DNA from: Lachnoanaerobaculum orale
Lineage (GTDB): Bacteria > Bacillota > Clostridia > Lachnospirales > Lachnospiraceae
Direction: 5' to 3'
NCBI RefSeq assembly: GCF_003862485.1
Contig: NZ_RRCM01000002.1
Location: 275,818-339,817 of the forward strand
Length of the DNA stretch: 64,000 nucleotides
The notes below the pieces were generated by a model. That model had not been told where the DNA came from and did not search any database. It worked only from the letters and a program-made list of their open reading frames with translations. Each line of letters begins with the position of its first letter. The stretch's first letter is position 1. A program made the position numbers and the translations under genes. Below are positions 10,224-19,655 of this stretch, one piece after another.

Positions 10224-13200
10224 TTATATTTTTATTAAGCTTATTTCATCTTTTTCATTCTCCAAAGAACTTACCAGTGCTTTTGCCGTATCTGTTGAGG
10301 TCAGTACATTCACACCGGTTTCTATCGCATTTCTTCTTATTATAAATCCGTCTTTGCTTCCGGCTATTCCTCTCATAGGAACATCAATTACAATATCTAT
10401 CTCATGACTGAGTATCAGGTCAAGAATATTCGGTCCCTCTTCTTCAAGTTTTCTTATTACAATCGCATTCACTCCGTTATCATTTAATACTTTTGCAGTT
10501 CCCTTTGTAGAGTATATAATATACCCCAAAGCTTGAAACCTCTTTGCGATATCTATGACCTTACTCTTTTCACTGTCTCTGACTGTTATTATCATCTTTT
10601 TGTGCTTAGGCAACCTTATACCGGCACCCACAAACGCCTTATATAATGCCTCATTGAAGTTTTTACCGATTCCCAGACACTCACCGGTTGACTTCATCTC
10701 AGGTCCGAGCGAAATATCCGCTCCCTTTATCTTTTCAAATGAGAATACCGGCATCTTGACAGCTACCAAATCCGGTTCTCTTAAAATCCCTGTTCCAAAT
10801 CCCATATCTTTTATGCTCTCCCCACAGATTGCTCTTGTTGCAAGTGATATTATAGGAACACCGGTCACTTTACTGATATACGGAACCGTCCTTGACGACC
10901 TCGGATTTACTTCTATTACGTATACATCCTCTCCGTCCGCTATGAACTGTATGTTTATCATTCCCTTTATATGTAGAGCCTTTGCAAGCCTTTTTGTATA
11001 TTCTACAATCTTAGACTTTACCGTATCACTTAAAGACTGAACAGGATATACACTTATAGAATCTCCGGAATGTACACCCGCTCTTTCTATATGCTCCATA
11101 ATACCTGGAATAAGTATATCTTTACCGTCACATACCGCATCCACCTCTATTTCTTTACCGAGTATATACTTGTCTACCAGTATAGGGTGTTCCTGTGCAA
11201 TCCTGTTTATTATCTCCATGAAGCCGTCTATATCATTATCATTTGTCGCAATCTGCATTCCCTGACCTCCCAGTACATAGGAAGGTCTTACAAGTACGGG
11301 ATATCCGAGCCTGTTTGCCGCTTCTTTTGCCTCCTTTGCCTTGTATACGGTCTCGCCCCTAGGTCTTGGAATCTTACATTCTTCAAGGATTTTATCAAAA
11401 AGTTCTCTGTCCTCCGCCGCATCAACATCTTTTGCATCTGTACCGAGTATAGGAACTCCCATCTTCATAAGGCTCTGTGTCAACTTGATTGCTGTCTGTC
11501 CGCCAAACTGTACTACGGCTCCGTCAGGTTTTTCTATATCTACAATACTTTCCACATCTTCAGGGGTAAGCGGTTCAAAATAAAGCTTATCCGCTATATC
11601 AAAATCTGTACTGACAGTTTCCGGATTGTTATTGATTATAACGGTTTCATATCCAAGTCTTTTAAATTCCCAAGTTGAATGTACGCTGCAAAAGTCAAAT
11701 TCAATACCTTGTCCGATTCTTATAGGTCCCGAACCGAGTACCAAAACCTTCTTTCTATAAGACCTTTTTGCTTCATTACTTCCGCCATAACATGAATAAA
11801 AGTACGGTGTCTGTGCTTTGAATTCTCCGGCGCAGGTATCTACCATCTTATATACCGCCCTTATATCGAGCCTGTATCTTAATGTCTTTATCTCTTCTTC
11901 ACCTTTATTTGACAGCTTTGCGATAAGACTGTCGGGGAATTCAATTCTCTTTGCTTCTTTTAAGAGCTCTTCGTCCAATATCTCACTTGAGAGTCTGTTT
12001 TCCGTCTTTACAATATTTGCAATCTTAGAGATAAACCAAATATCAATTTTTGTTATCTTATGTATCTCTTCAAATGAAATACCTTTTCTGATTGCCTCGG
12101 CAATTACCCATATTCTTCTGTCATCAACTCTTTGAAGCTCACTCTTTAAGCTCTCTGTATCAAGCTTACTGTAGTCATAGTCAAGCAGGCTGTTTACATG
12201 CTGTTCAAGTGAGCGTATCGCCTTCATAAGTCCGCCTTCAAAGTTATTACAAATACTCATCACCTCACCTGTAGCCTTCATCTGAGTACCGAGTTCTCTC
12301 TTTGCGCTGATAAATTTATCAAAAGGAAGCCTCGGCATCTTTATTACCACATAGTCAAGCATAGGTTCAAATGCCGCATAAGTTTTCTTTGTCACGGCAT
12401 TTTTTATCTCATCCAATGTATAGCCCAGTGCAATCTTTGCAGCCACCTTGGCAATCGGGTAACCTGTAGCCTTGCTTGCAAGTGCCGACGACCTTGATAC
12501 CCTAGGATTTACCTCTATTACACAGTATTCAAAGCTGTCGGGATTTAGTGCATACTGTACATTGCAACCTCCTGTGATATTAAGCTCTGTGATAATGTTA
12601 AGTGCGGAGCTTCTAAGCATCTGATATTCCTTATCCCCCAAAGTTTGACTTGGTGCAACCACTATGGAATCACCCGTATGTACACCCACAGGGTCAATGT
12701 TTTCCATATTGCAGACTGTAATCACATTGCCTATGCCGTCACGCATCACTTCATATTCTATTTCCTTCCAACCTGCAATACATCTCTCCACCAAGACCTG
12801 ACCTACTCTTGAAAGCCTGAGTCCGTTCTCAAGTGTCTCAATAAGTTCTTTTTCATTGTATACAATACCGCCTCCTGAACCTCCAAGGGTATATGCAGGA
12901 CGAAGTACTACAGGATAGCCTAGAGTTTTGGCGTACTCTACACCGTCTTTTACATTCTCAACCACTTTGGATGCCGCAATAGGCTCAACTATTTTTTCCA
13001 TAGTCTGCTTGAATGTATCTCTGTCCTCGGCTTTCTTTATAGTAAGTGATGTAGTTCCTATCAATCTTACATTCTCTTTTTTAAGGAATCCCTCTTCAAA
13101 AAGCTCCATAGCCAGATTAAGCCCCGCCTGACCGCCAAGTGTCGGCAACAAAGAATCAGGTTTTTCTTTTTTTATTACCTTTTTGACAAATTCGGCTGTC

Positions 13201-13406
13201 AAAGGCTCTATATACACTTCATCCGCAATATCTTTATCAGTCATTATTGTAGCCGGATTTGAATTGATAAGTACGACCTCTACACCTTCTTCTCTGAGAG
13301 CAAGGCAACCCTGTGTACCTGCATAGTCAAACTCCGCCGCCTGCCCTATAACTATCGGTCCCGAACCTATTACTAATACTTTCTTTATATCATTATTCCT
13401 TGGCAT
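10224..13406 (-). CDS. carB: Carbamoyl-phosphate synthase large subunit
   Basis: 1060 residues, the normal family length, with the duplicated ATP-grasp architecture. The first half begins MPRNNDIKKVLVIGSGPIVIGQAAEFDYAG and the second half repeats it as KVLVLGSGPIRIGQGIEFDF at about residue 550. Both halves carry RPSYVLGG/RPAYTLGG and EVNPRxSR metal/ATP motifs. The C-terminal 140 residues form the allosteric MGS-like domain. The enzyme makes carbamoyl phosphate from bicarbonate, ATP and glutamine-derived ammonia for pyrimidine and arginine synthesis. Its ATG directly abuts the carA stop (TAA-ATG), with the ribosome binding site inside carA, which implies translational coupling. Confidence 0.97.
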   Translation of the reverse strand: MPRNNDIKKVLVIGSGPIVIGQAAEFDYAGTQGCLALREEGVEVVLINSNPATIMTDKDIADEVYIEPLTAEFVKKVIKKEKPDSLLPTLGGQAGLNLAMELFEEGFLKKENVRLIGTTSLTIKKAEDRDTFKQTMEKIVEPIAASKVVENVKDGVEYAKTLGYPVVLRPAYTLGGSGGGIVYNEKELIETLENGLRLSRVGQVLVERCIAGWKEIEYEVMRDGIGNVITVCNMENIDPVGVHTGDSIVVAPSQTLGDKEYQMLRSSALNIITELNITGGCNVQYALNPDSFEYCVIEVNPRVSRSSALASKATGYPIAKVAAKIALGYTLDEIKNAVTKKTYAAFEPMLDYVVIKMPRLPFDKFISAKRELGTQMKATGEVMSICNNFEGGLMKAIRSLEQHVNSLLDYDYSKLDTESLKSELQRVDDRRIWVIAEAIRKGISFEEIHKITKIDIWFISKIANIVKTENRLSSEILDEELLKEAKRIEFPDSLIAKLSNKGEEEIKTLRYRLDIRAVYKMVDTCAGEFKAQTPYFYSCYGGSNEAKRSYRKKVLVLGSGPIRIGQGIEFDFCSVHSTWEFKRLGYETVIINNNPETVSTDFDIADKLYFEPLTPEDVESIVDIEKPDGAVVQFGGQTAIKLTQSLMKMGVPILGTDAKDVDAAEDRELFDKILEECKIPRPRGETVYKAKEAKEAANRLGYPVLVRPSYVLGGQGMQIATNDNDIDGFMEIINRIAQEHPILVDKYILGKEIEVDAVCDGKDILIPGIMEHIERAGVHSGDSISVYPVQSLSDTVKSKIVEYTKRLAKALHIKGMINIQFIADGEDVYVIEVNPRSSRTVPYISKVTGVPIISLATRAICGESIKDMGFGTGILREPDLVAVKMPVFSFEKIKGADISLGPEMKSTGECLGIGKNFNEALYKAFVGAGIRLPKHKKMIITVRDSEKSKVIDIAKRFQALGYIIYSTKGTAKVLNDNGVNAIVIRKLEEEGPNILDLILSHEIDIVIDVPMRGIAGSKDGFIIRRNAIETGVNVLTSTDTAKALVSSLENEKDEISLIKI

Positions 13407-14474
13407 TTAGTCCTCCATCATCTTTATAAACTTATCAAACAAATATGAACTGTCACGAGGTCCCGGGCAGGCCTCAGGGTGATACTGCACCGTAAAAATC
13501 TTTTTGTTTATATATCTTAATCCCTCATTTGTACCGTCATTTACATTTACAAAGGCAGGCACACATATATTCTTATCCAATGTACTTTCATCTACAGCAT
13601 ATCCGTGATTTTGTGATGAAATATATGTTCTGCCGGTTTCAAGATCCTTTACCGGATGGTTACCTCCTCTGTGACCGTACCTTAACTTATAGGTGTTCGC
13701 GCCTGTAGCCAATGCTATAAGCTGATGTCCAAGGCATATCGCAAATATCGGTATATCTGTATCGTAAAGCTTTTTTATTTCCTCTATTATATCCACATTC
13801 TCCTTCGGATCTCCGGGACCGTTGCTTAACATAATGCCGTCAGGCTTAAGCTTTAAAATTTCTTTTGCCTTTGTATCACATGGCACAACTATCACCTCAC
13901 AGCCTCTTTTTTGCAGCTGCCTTGCAATATTTTTCTTAGCTCCAAAGTCAATCAGCACCACTCTTTTACCTTTTCCCGGTAAACTGTAAGCCTCTTTTGT
14001 GCTTGTTCTTTTTACTACACCTTTTACACTGTACTCCTTTATCCTTTGCAGTATTTTTTCTACAACAAAAGAACTGTCAACAGTTATAAAACCGTTCATA
14101 GTACCGTGTTCTCTCAATCTTTTTGTTAAATCGCGGGTATCAATACCGCAAATACAGGGGATATTATTTTTTATCAAGAAATTTTGTATACTGTCTTCAT
14201 TTCGAAAATTAGATGCGACTTCAGATAATTCACGCACAATCAAGCCGTCTATCCACGGCCTGTCAGACTCCATATCCTCATGGCAAATTCCGTAATTTCC
14301 TATCAGAGGATATGTCATCACAACCGCCTGCCCCGCATAAGACGGGTCGGTCATCACTTCAAGATAACCTGTCATTGAAGTGTTAAAAACAATTTCACTT
14401 ACCGCTTCCCTACTAGCTCCTACATTTTCACCCTCATAAACGCTGCCATCTTCCAAAATAAGATATGCTTTCAT
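13407..14474 (-). CDS. carA: Carbamoyl-phosphate synthase small (glutaminase) subunit
   Basis: 355 residues. The N-terminal CPSase small-subunit domain begins MKAYLILEDGSVYEGENVGA. The class I glutamine amidotransferase domain follows, with the nucleophile in AICLGHQL, the PGDP motif in SNGPGDPKEN, and the His/Glu pair in YHPEACPGP. It releases ammonia from glutamine and channels it to CarB. It is the first gene of the carAB pair. The short upstream gap holds an inverted repeat TTGGGG...CCCCAA (about 14496-14520), but I see no clear PyrR-type attenuator. Confidence 0.97.
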   Translation of the reverse strand: MKAYLILEDGSVYEGENVGASREAVSEIVFNTSMTGYLEVMTDPSYAGQAVVMTYPLIGNYGICHEDMESDRPWIDGLIVRELSEVASNFRNEDSIQNFLIKNNIPCICGIDTRDLTKRLREHGTMNGFITVDSSFVVEKILQRIKEYSVKGVVKRTSTKEAYSLPGKGKRVVLIDFGAKKNIARQLQKRGCEVIVVPCDTKAKEILKLKPDGIMLSNGPGDPKENVDIIEEIKKLYDTDIPIFAICLGHQLIALATGANTYKLRYGHRGGNHPVKDLETGRTYISSQNHGYAVDESTLDKNICVPAFVNVNDGTNEGLRYINKKIFTVQYHPEACPGPRDSSYLFDKFIKMMED

Positions 14475-14527
14475 CTTAATCCCTTTCTATAAATATTTGG
14501 GGTCAAGTCGTTGCCCCCAAGTTACAA

Positions 14528-15118
14528 TCAGTTATTTAAATAACCTCTTATTCTTTCCTGTAACATAGGAACAACTTCTTCCTCAAACCAAGGATTCTTC
14601 TTTAACCATATCAAATTTCTCGGTGACGGATGTACAAGCGGCAAAAGCTTCGGCAAATACTCCTTATAAGCCTTGACCGTTTCAGTCAGATTCTTCTTCT
14701 CTTTATCACCTAAATAATACTTTTGTGCATACTGACCTATCAGAATAATAAGCTCAATATTAGGCAACTCTTTTAACAGTCTTGGATGCCACTTAGGAGC
14801 AAAATCTTTTCTTGGTGGAAGATCACCGCTCTTACCTTTTCCCGGATAATAAAAATCCATAGGAATGATGGCAAAAATATCTGAATTGTAGAATGTATCC
14901 GCATCAACGCCAAGCCACTCTCTAAGTCTGTCACCGCTCTTATCAAACCAGTACTTTCCGGCTTCCTGCGCCTTAATGCCCGGTGCCTGACCTACAATCA
15001 TCACTTTGGCATTTTGCGGAGCTGAAAACAGAGGCTTAATACCTGCATCGGTAAACTCCTTATTCTCCTTGTCCGCCATGATTTCATCGAAAATCTTTTG
15101 AACATTTTCTGAAAACAT
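14528..15118 (-). CDS. Uracil-DNA glycosylase family protein
   Basis: 196 residues. The family 4/5-type glycosylase motifs are visible: VGQAPGIKAQEAGKYWFDKSG, where the first motif normally reads GE(A/P)PG, and LVHPSPRN near residue 160. This superfamily removes uracil from DNA by hydrolysis of the glycosidic bond. No C-x2-C iron-sulphur cluster motif is obvious, unlike classical family 4 enzymes. It belongs to the short COG1573-like group, and its activity is unproven. It stands alone upstream of carAB, divergent from the tRNA-Leu gene. Confidence 0.8.
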   Translation of the reverse strand: MFSENVQKIFDEIMADKENKEFTDAGIKPLFSAPQNAKVMIVGQAPGIKAQEAGKYWFDKSGDRLREWLGVDADTFYNSDIFAIIPMDFYYPGKGKSGDLPPRKDFAPKWHPRLLKELPNIELIILIGQYAQKYYLGDKEKKNLTETVKAYKEYLPKLLPLVHPSPRNLIWLKKNPWFEEEVVPMLQERIRGYLNN

Positions 15119-15247
15119 AAAAACTCACACTTCTTTCCTGTGGAGAAACCACAAACTTTTCTCTCTATGATAAACCAAAGCAAAAAAGTTTTCAAACTGA
15201 AAAACTTTTCGGTATACTCAAAAAAATATAGCATATTGATTTTTTCC

Positions 15248-15276
15248 TTGACAATTATCTGCCTTAAGAGTATACT
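15248..15276 (+). promoter_or_regulatory. Promoter of tRNA-Leu
   Basis: TTGACA (15248-15253), 17-bp spacer, TATACT (15271-15276). This near-consensus promoter predicts a start a few bases before the mature tRNA 5' end. Confidence 0.9.
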
Positions 15277-15287
15277 TCTACAGGTAT

Positions 15288-15367
15288 GCGGGTGTGGTGA
15301 AATTGGCAGACACGCAAGATTTAGGTTCTTGTGGGAGACCGTGCAGGTTCGATTCCTGTCACCCGCA
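15288..15367 (+). tRNA. tRNA-Leu (UAG anticodon)
   Basis: The acceptor stem GCGGGTG pairs with CACCCGC, with A as discriminator. The D-arm contains GGCAGAC. The anticodon stem-loop CAAGA-TTTAGGT-TCTTG gives anticodon UAG. A short variable arm and the T-loop GGTTCGATTCC follow. The CCA end is not encoded. The gene stands alone with its own promoter and terminator. Confidence 0.95.
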
Positions 15368-15372
15368 TTTAG

Positions 15373-15398
15373 CTGTCACAATTGGTGACAGTTTTTTT
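15373..15398 (+). terminator. Terminator of tRNA-Leu
   Basis: CTGTCAC (15373-15379) pairs with GTGACAG (15385-15391), followed by seven Ts. Confidence 0.9.
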
Positions 15399-15433
15399 AT
15401 TTCTTATAATTTTCTTTATATATATCAAAGTAT

Positions 15434-15497
15434 TTGACTAAACTCCCTATTATTCATTATAATTAAATAAAAATATGACGAGGTTTGAGCCTCAAAC
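15434..15497 (+). promoter_or_regulatory. Promoter and downstream palindrome for the DUF1576-thioesterase gene
   Basis: TTGACT (15434-15439), 18-bp spacer, TATAAT (15458-15463). Downstream of the expected start lies the palindrome GTTTGAG-C-CTCAAAC (15483-15497), just before the ribosome binding site. It could be an operator or an RNA hairpin that masks translation. Confidence 0.6.
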
Positions 15498-15508
15498 GGG
15501 AGTTTCTT

Positions 15509-17338
15509 ATGGCATTTTTTAGGGATTACAAAGCCACCGGAACATTAACTTATAAGCAGAGATTTTTATTTATCTCTACGGTCCCCATTTATTTTATGAT
15601 ATTTGCACTGATATTTTCACCTATCAAGGAAATATTGCCCGGACTTTGGCAAATAATCATACAGCCCGACCTTCTTATTACCGACTATATAGTAGTCGGC
15701 GGTATCGGTGCAGCCTTTTTCAATGCAGGAATACTTACACTCATCCTGCTGTTTTTGCTGTATCACTTCAAGGTAGAATTTGACAGACATATAGTGGTAA
15801 GCTCATATCTTATATTCGGATTTTCACTTTTCGGAAAGAATGTAGTTAATATATGGCTTATACTTATAGGCTTCTTTGTGTATGCCAGACTGCACGGCTA
15901 CTCACTGAAGAAATATATCTACTACGGTCTGTATGGTACAAGCCTCTCACCTGCCATTACACTTGTAATGCAAATAGGGCACAAAAGCACTGTTTGGCAG
16001 TTGCTGCTTGCAACAGTAACAGGACTTATCATAGGATATGTGCTTCTTCCTATATCACTCCATGTAAAATCCGCACACAAGGGCTATTCACTCTACAATG
16101 TAGGATTTTCATCAGGTATTATAGCTACCGTACTTGTATCCATATTTAAATCATTCGGTGTAGATATAGAGACCAGACTTATTTGGGACAGTTCACATAC
16201 AATATTATTTGCCGTTGCACTGTTTGTACTTTTCGGCTATATGGTTGTGGTCGCTCTTATACTGGACGGCAAAGATCTTTTCCCGTCATATATGAGGCTA
16301 CTTCGCGAAACCGGAGTACACGGTACATACAAACACAATTATTCGGATGCAGTATATATCTTTAATATGTCTATAAACGGTATAATAGCTACAGCATTTG
16401 TACTGGCAGCAAAAGGTGACTTAAACGGACCTACCATAGGATCAATTTTTACAATAGTAGGCTTTTCTCCTGCCGGCAAGCATATGAGAAATATACTTCC
16501 CGTAATGGTCGGAGTATGTATATCGGCATTTATGAAGCAATGGTATATAAATGAGCCTGCACCTATACTTACGCTTTTATTATCCACCACTTTAGCACCT
16601 ATTGCAGGTGAGTTCGGAGTATTGGCAGGTCTTATAGCCGGGTTCTTACATTCATCTGTAGCCCTTAATGTAGGTATTGTATACAAAGGCCTGAACCTTT
16701 ATAATAACGGATTTGCAGGCGGTATAGTCGCCATATTTATGGTGCCCGTTATAGAGGCAATCATAGAAAAAAGAAATAAAATAAAGAACTCGAGGATATT
16801 GATGGAAAATATTACAGACAATATGATAAAGAATGAAACTCCTTGGAATGACGGTATCCAAAACGGAGATACGCTAAAGAGAGTCGGTGATTCAAGATGT
16901 GAGCAAACCTATCAGGTCAGCGCCAGATACCTAAACGCTTCAGGCAGACTGTTTGGCGGCGATTTGCTTTCATGGATTGATCTTATCGGCGGTATTGCTG
17001 CCAAGAGACATTGTAATATGCCTGTTTCCACTGTAGCAATTGACAATATACATTTTTCAAAACCTATGTATACCGGTGATATTGCAGTTTTGGTTGCCAA
17101 TCTGACTCATGTAGGCAACTCAACGATGGAAGTAAGAGTAAACAGCTATGTGGAAGATCTGGCTACAGGAAAAAGATTCCTTGTAAATACCGCATACCTG
17201 GTATACGTTGCACTACAGGATGATAAGCCGCACAGAGTTCCGAGGCTCATCCCTGAGACCGACATTGAGAAGCGTGAATGGTTTGCCGGTGAAACTCGCA
17301 ACGAAATACGCAAATCTCGTAGAAAAGAGGGAATCTAA
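15509..17338 (+). CDS. DUF1576 membrane protein fused to a hotdog acyl-CoA thioesterase
   Basis: About 609 residues. The first ~430 residues form a polytopic membrane domain with ten or more hydrophobic segments, of the DUF1576 type. It shows internal repetition: 'GYSLYNVGFSSGII' recurs as 'GLNLYNNGFAGGIV'. The last ~150 residues are a soluble hotdog thioesterase-like domain (SARYLNASGRLFGGDLLSWID... FSKPMYTGDIAVLVANLTHVG). The reading frame is continuous across the join near residue 450. The ATG at 15509 follows GGGAG by six bases; a TTG at 15485 overlaps the palindrome. The role is unknown; membrane transport or sensing linked to an acyl thioester is an inference. The next gene starts 2 bp after its stop. 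Confidence 0.75.
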   Translation: MAFFRDYKATGTLTYKQRFLFISTVPIYFMIFALIFSPIKEILPGLWQIIIQPDLLITDYIVVGGIGAAFFNAGILTLILLFLLYHFKVEFDRHIVVSSYLIFGFSLFGKNVVNIWLILIGFFVYARLHGYSLKKYIYYGLYGTSLSPAITLVMQIGHKSTVWQLLLATVTGLIIGYVLLPISLHVKSAHKGYSLYNVGFSSGIIATVLVSIFKSFGVDIETRLIWDSSHTILFAVALFVLFGYMVVVALILDGKDLFPSYMRLLRETGVHGTYKHNYSDAVYIFNMSINGIIATAFVLAAKGDLNGPTIGSIFTIVGFSPAGKHMRNILPVMVGVCISAFMKQWYINEPAPILTLLLSTTLAPIAGEFGVLAGLIAGFLHSSVALNVGIVYKGLNLYNNGFAGGIVAIFMVPVIEAIIEKRNKIKNSRILMENITDNMIKNETPWNDGIQNGDTLKRVGDSRCEQTYQVSARYLNASGRLFGGDLLSWIDLIGGIAAKRHCNMPVSTVAIDNIHFSKPMYTGDIAVLVANLTHVGNSTMEVRVNSYVEDLATGKRFLVNTAYLVYVALQDDKPHRVPRLIPETDIEKREWFAGETRNEIRKSRRKEGI

Positions 17339-17340
17339 AA

Positions 17341-18201
17341 TTGCAAAACTATATTAGAAGCATCGGCTTTTCAATGTACAAGAAGAAAAATGAAGTAAAA
17401 GAATTGCTTGATAAAATTCAAAGAGAAAATATCGCCTCGGCAAGAATCAGTGTGACTACAGAAAAGGAAAGACTTTGGGAGATACGTAAAAATCTCTCGG
17501 AGTCTGTGGGGCTATGTATATACGGATATCTTGAGAATCTCGGTGTATTTATAAGAGAAGGTTATTTCCCATATGTGAAAGATACTTCTGTAAGCTCCGT
17601 CTCAAAATGCAGTATCGAAAAACATATAGACGACTCGGTATTCTCAGGTATGCTTGATGACAACAGGCTTGGAATGTCTTTGATATTCAGACTTTCAAAC
17701 CCTCTTGACTACGATACAGGTAAGAAGATATCATCTGTCAATCTATTCGGTTTTTGCTCGGACGGCAAGGTCTTATTACCGATAAAAAAGACCTTGGTGG
17801 AAATTGAAAGTTCAAAGCAGAGGTCACAGGATCGAACTTTGCTTATAGAAGCCGCCAAGCGAGGTGATGAAAATGCTATAGACACTCTGACTACAGATGA
17901 AGCATTGCTGTATTCCACTCTCAATGACAGGATACAGACCGAGGATGTATACAGTATCGTTGATACACTGTTTATGCCTTACGGTATGGAAAATGATATA
18001 TACAGTATTGTAGGAAATATCTTGGATATAAAAGAAGAAGAAAATATACTCACTAATGAACGACTGTTGATACTTAAAATAGAATGCAGCGATATAGAAC
18101 TCAGTATAGCCATAAAGAAAGAGGATTTGCAGGGTGAACCTATGGTCGGCAGAAGGTTCAAAGGCAATATTTGGCTTCACGGTAAAATAAATCAGGAATA
18201 A
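17341..18201 (+). CDS. DUF3881-like conserved protein
   Basis: 286 residues starting at TTG with GAGGG eight bases upstream. It is soluble, with no signal peptide and no recognised catalytic motif. The start 'MQNYIRSIGFS', the length and the C-terminal region with RRFKGNIWLHGKI match my recollection of the DUF3881 family of Lachnospiraceae; this is a family-level guess. It lies 2 bp after the DUF1576-thioesterase gene and is surely co-transcribed with it, ending at a strong terminator. A functional link between the two is plausible but unproven. Confidence 0.6.
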   Translation: MQNYIRSIGFSMYKKKNEVKELLDKIQRENIASARISVTTEKERLWEIRKNLSESVGLCIYGYLENLGVFIREGYFPYVKDTSVSSVSKCSIEKHIDDSVFSGMLDDNRLGMSLIFRLSNPLDYDTGKKISSVNLFGFCSDGKVLLPIKKTLVEIESSKQRSQDRTLLIEAAKRGDENAIDTLTTDEALLYSTLNDRIQTEDVYSIVDTLFMPYGMENDIYSIVGNILDIKEEENILTNERLLILKIECSDIELSIAIKKEDLQGEPMVGRRFKGNIWLHGKINQE

Positions 18202-18206
18202 AACAA

Positions 18207-18234
18207 GACTCCCAATTTTGGGAGTCCGTTTTTT
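18207..18234. terminator. Bidirectional terminator between the DUF3881-like gene and tuf
   Basis: GACTCCCA pairs with TGGGAGTC (18207-18226). T-rich tails lie on both sides (CGTTTTTT on plus; TTGTTTTATT on minus). Confidence 0.8.
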
Positions 18235-18241
18235 ATACGAA

Positions 18242-18298
18242 GGTATTATAGATTACCTAGCATCAAAAGACACATCACTGTATAACCGATATAATACC
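18242..18298 (-). repeat. Inverted repeat downstream of tuf
   Basis: GGTATTATA (18242-18250) and TATAATACC (18290-18298) can pair across a 39-nt loop in the tuf 3' UTR, ahead of the terminator. Function unknown. Confidence 0.4.
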
Positions 18299-18319
18299 CT
18301 TTATTGTTATAATCAAAGA

Positions 18320-19519
18320 TTACTCGATGATAGATGCAACTCTACCTGAACCTACTGTTCTACCACCCTCACGGATAGCGAATCTAAGACCCTGCTCACA
18401 AGCAACAGGATGGATAAGCTCGATAGTCATCTCTACGTTATCACCAGGCATACACATCTCTGTTCCTGCAGGAAGGTTGCAAACACCTGTGATATCTGTT
18501 GTTCTGAAGTAGAACTGTGGACGATAGTTGTTGAAGAAAGGTGTATGACGTCCACCCTCGTCCTTTGTAAGAACGTAAACCTGAGCTGTAAACTTCTTAT
18601 GGCATGTTACTGAACCCGGCTTAGCAAGAACCTGTCCTCTTTCGATCTCTGTTCTCTGAACACCTCTAAGAAGAGCACCGATGTTATCACCTGCCTGAGC
18701 CTGATCAAGAAGCTTTCTGAACATCTCGATACCTGTAACAACAGTTGACTTCTTATCCTCATGGATACCAAGAATCTCTACTGTATCGTTAAGGTTAAGT
18801 GTACCTCTCTCTACTCTACCTGTAGCAACTGTACCACGACCTGTGATTGTAAATACGTCCTCGATAGGCATAAGGAAAGGCTTATCTGTATCTCTCTCAG
18901 GATCAGGAATGTAGCTGTCAACAGCATCCATAAGATCCATGATCTTGTCACCCCAAGGTCCCATCGGATCCTCAAGAGCCTTAAGAGCTGAACCCTGAAT
19001 AATAGGTGTATCATCGCCAGGGAACTCATACTCGTTAAGAAGATCTCTGATCTCCATCTCTACAAGCTCAAGAAGCTCCTCATCGTCAACCATATCACAC
19101 TTGTTCATGAATACAACGATATATGGAACACCTACCTGTCTTGAAAGAAGGATATGCTCTCTTGTCTGAGCCATAACACCGTCAGTAGCAGCAACAACAA
19201 GGATAGCACCATCCATCTGTGCAGCACCTGTGATCATGTTCTTTACATAATCGGCATGTCCAGGACAGTCAACGTGTGCATAGTGTCTCTTAGCTGTCTC
19301 ATACTCGATATGAGCTGTTGAGATTGTGATACCTCTTTCCTTCTCCTCGGGAGCCTTATCAATCTTATCGAAGTCTACAATCTTGTTTGTCTCTGAAGGG
19401 AATCTTGTTGCAAGAACCTTAGAGATAGCTGCTGTAAGAGTTGTCTTACCGTGATCTACGTGTCCGATTGTACCAATGTTAGCATGAGGCTTTGTTCTAT
19501 CAAATTTTGCTTTTGCCAT
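18320..19519 (-). CDS. tuf: Elongation factor Tu
   Basis: 399 residues. The G-domain motifs are intact: GHVDHGKTT (P-loop, about residue 19), the effector region [21 protein letters not shown] and GSALKAL. Domains II and III follow (GRVERGTLN, ... [13 protein letters not shown] at the end). It delivers aminoacyl-tRNA to the ribosome. It is the last gene of the str cluster but has its own strong promoter in the gap after fusA. AGGAGG precedes the ATG. Confidence 0.98.
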   Translation of the reverse strand: MAKAKFDRTKPHANIGTIGHVDHGKTTLTAAISKVLATRFPSETNKIVDFDKIDKAPEEKERGITISTAHIEYETAKRHYAHVDCPGHADYVKNMITGAAQMDGAILVVAATDGVMAQTREHILLSRQVGVPYIVVFMNKCDMVDDEELLELVEMEIRDLLNEYEFPGDDTPIIQGSALKALEDPMGPWGDKIMDLMDAVDSYIPDPERDTDKPFLMPIEDVFTITGRGTVATGRVERGTLNLNDTVEILGIHEDKKSTVVTGIEMFRKLLDQAQAGDNIGALLRGVQRTEIERGQVLAKPGSVTCHKKFTAQVYVLTKDEGGRHTPFFNNYRPQFYFRTTDITGVCNLPAGTEMCMPGDNVEMTIELIHPVACEQGLRFAIREGGRTVGSGRVASIIE

Positions 19520-19569
19520 TGTTAATTCCTCCTTGAATTAAACCCTAAATTAATAGTAAATTTTGTTAT

Positions 19570-19598
19570 ATTATATAGTATTAGCCGAGATTTATCAA
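19570..19598 (-). promoter_or_regulatory. Promoter of tuf
   Basis: On the minus strand: TTGATA (19598-19593), 17-bp spacer, TATAAT (19575-19570). It lies in the fusA-tuf gap and gives tuf independent transcription. Confidence 0.8.
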
Positions 19599-19655
19599 GT
19601 TAATAAACCGGCTCAACCCGTTTTTTTAAGTTTTTATAATGAAAAACTTTTATAA

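Noticed and set aside
14496-14520. Attenuator upstream of carA
   Set aside because: The TTGGGG/CCCCAA inverted repeat has no U-tract and no PyrR-binding-loop features.
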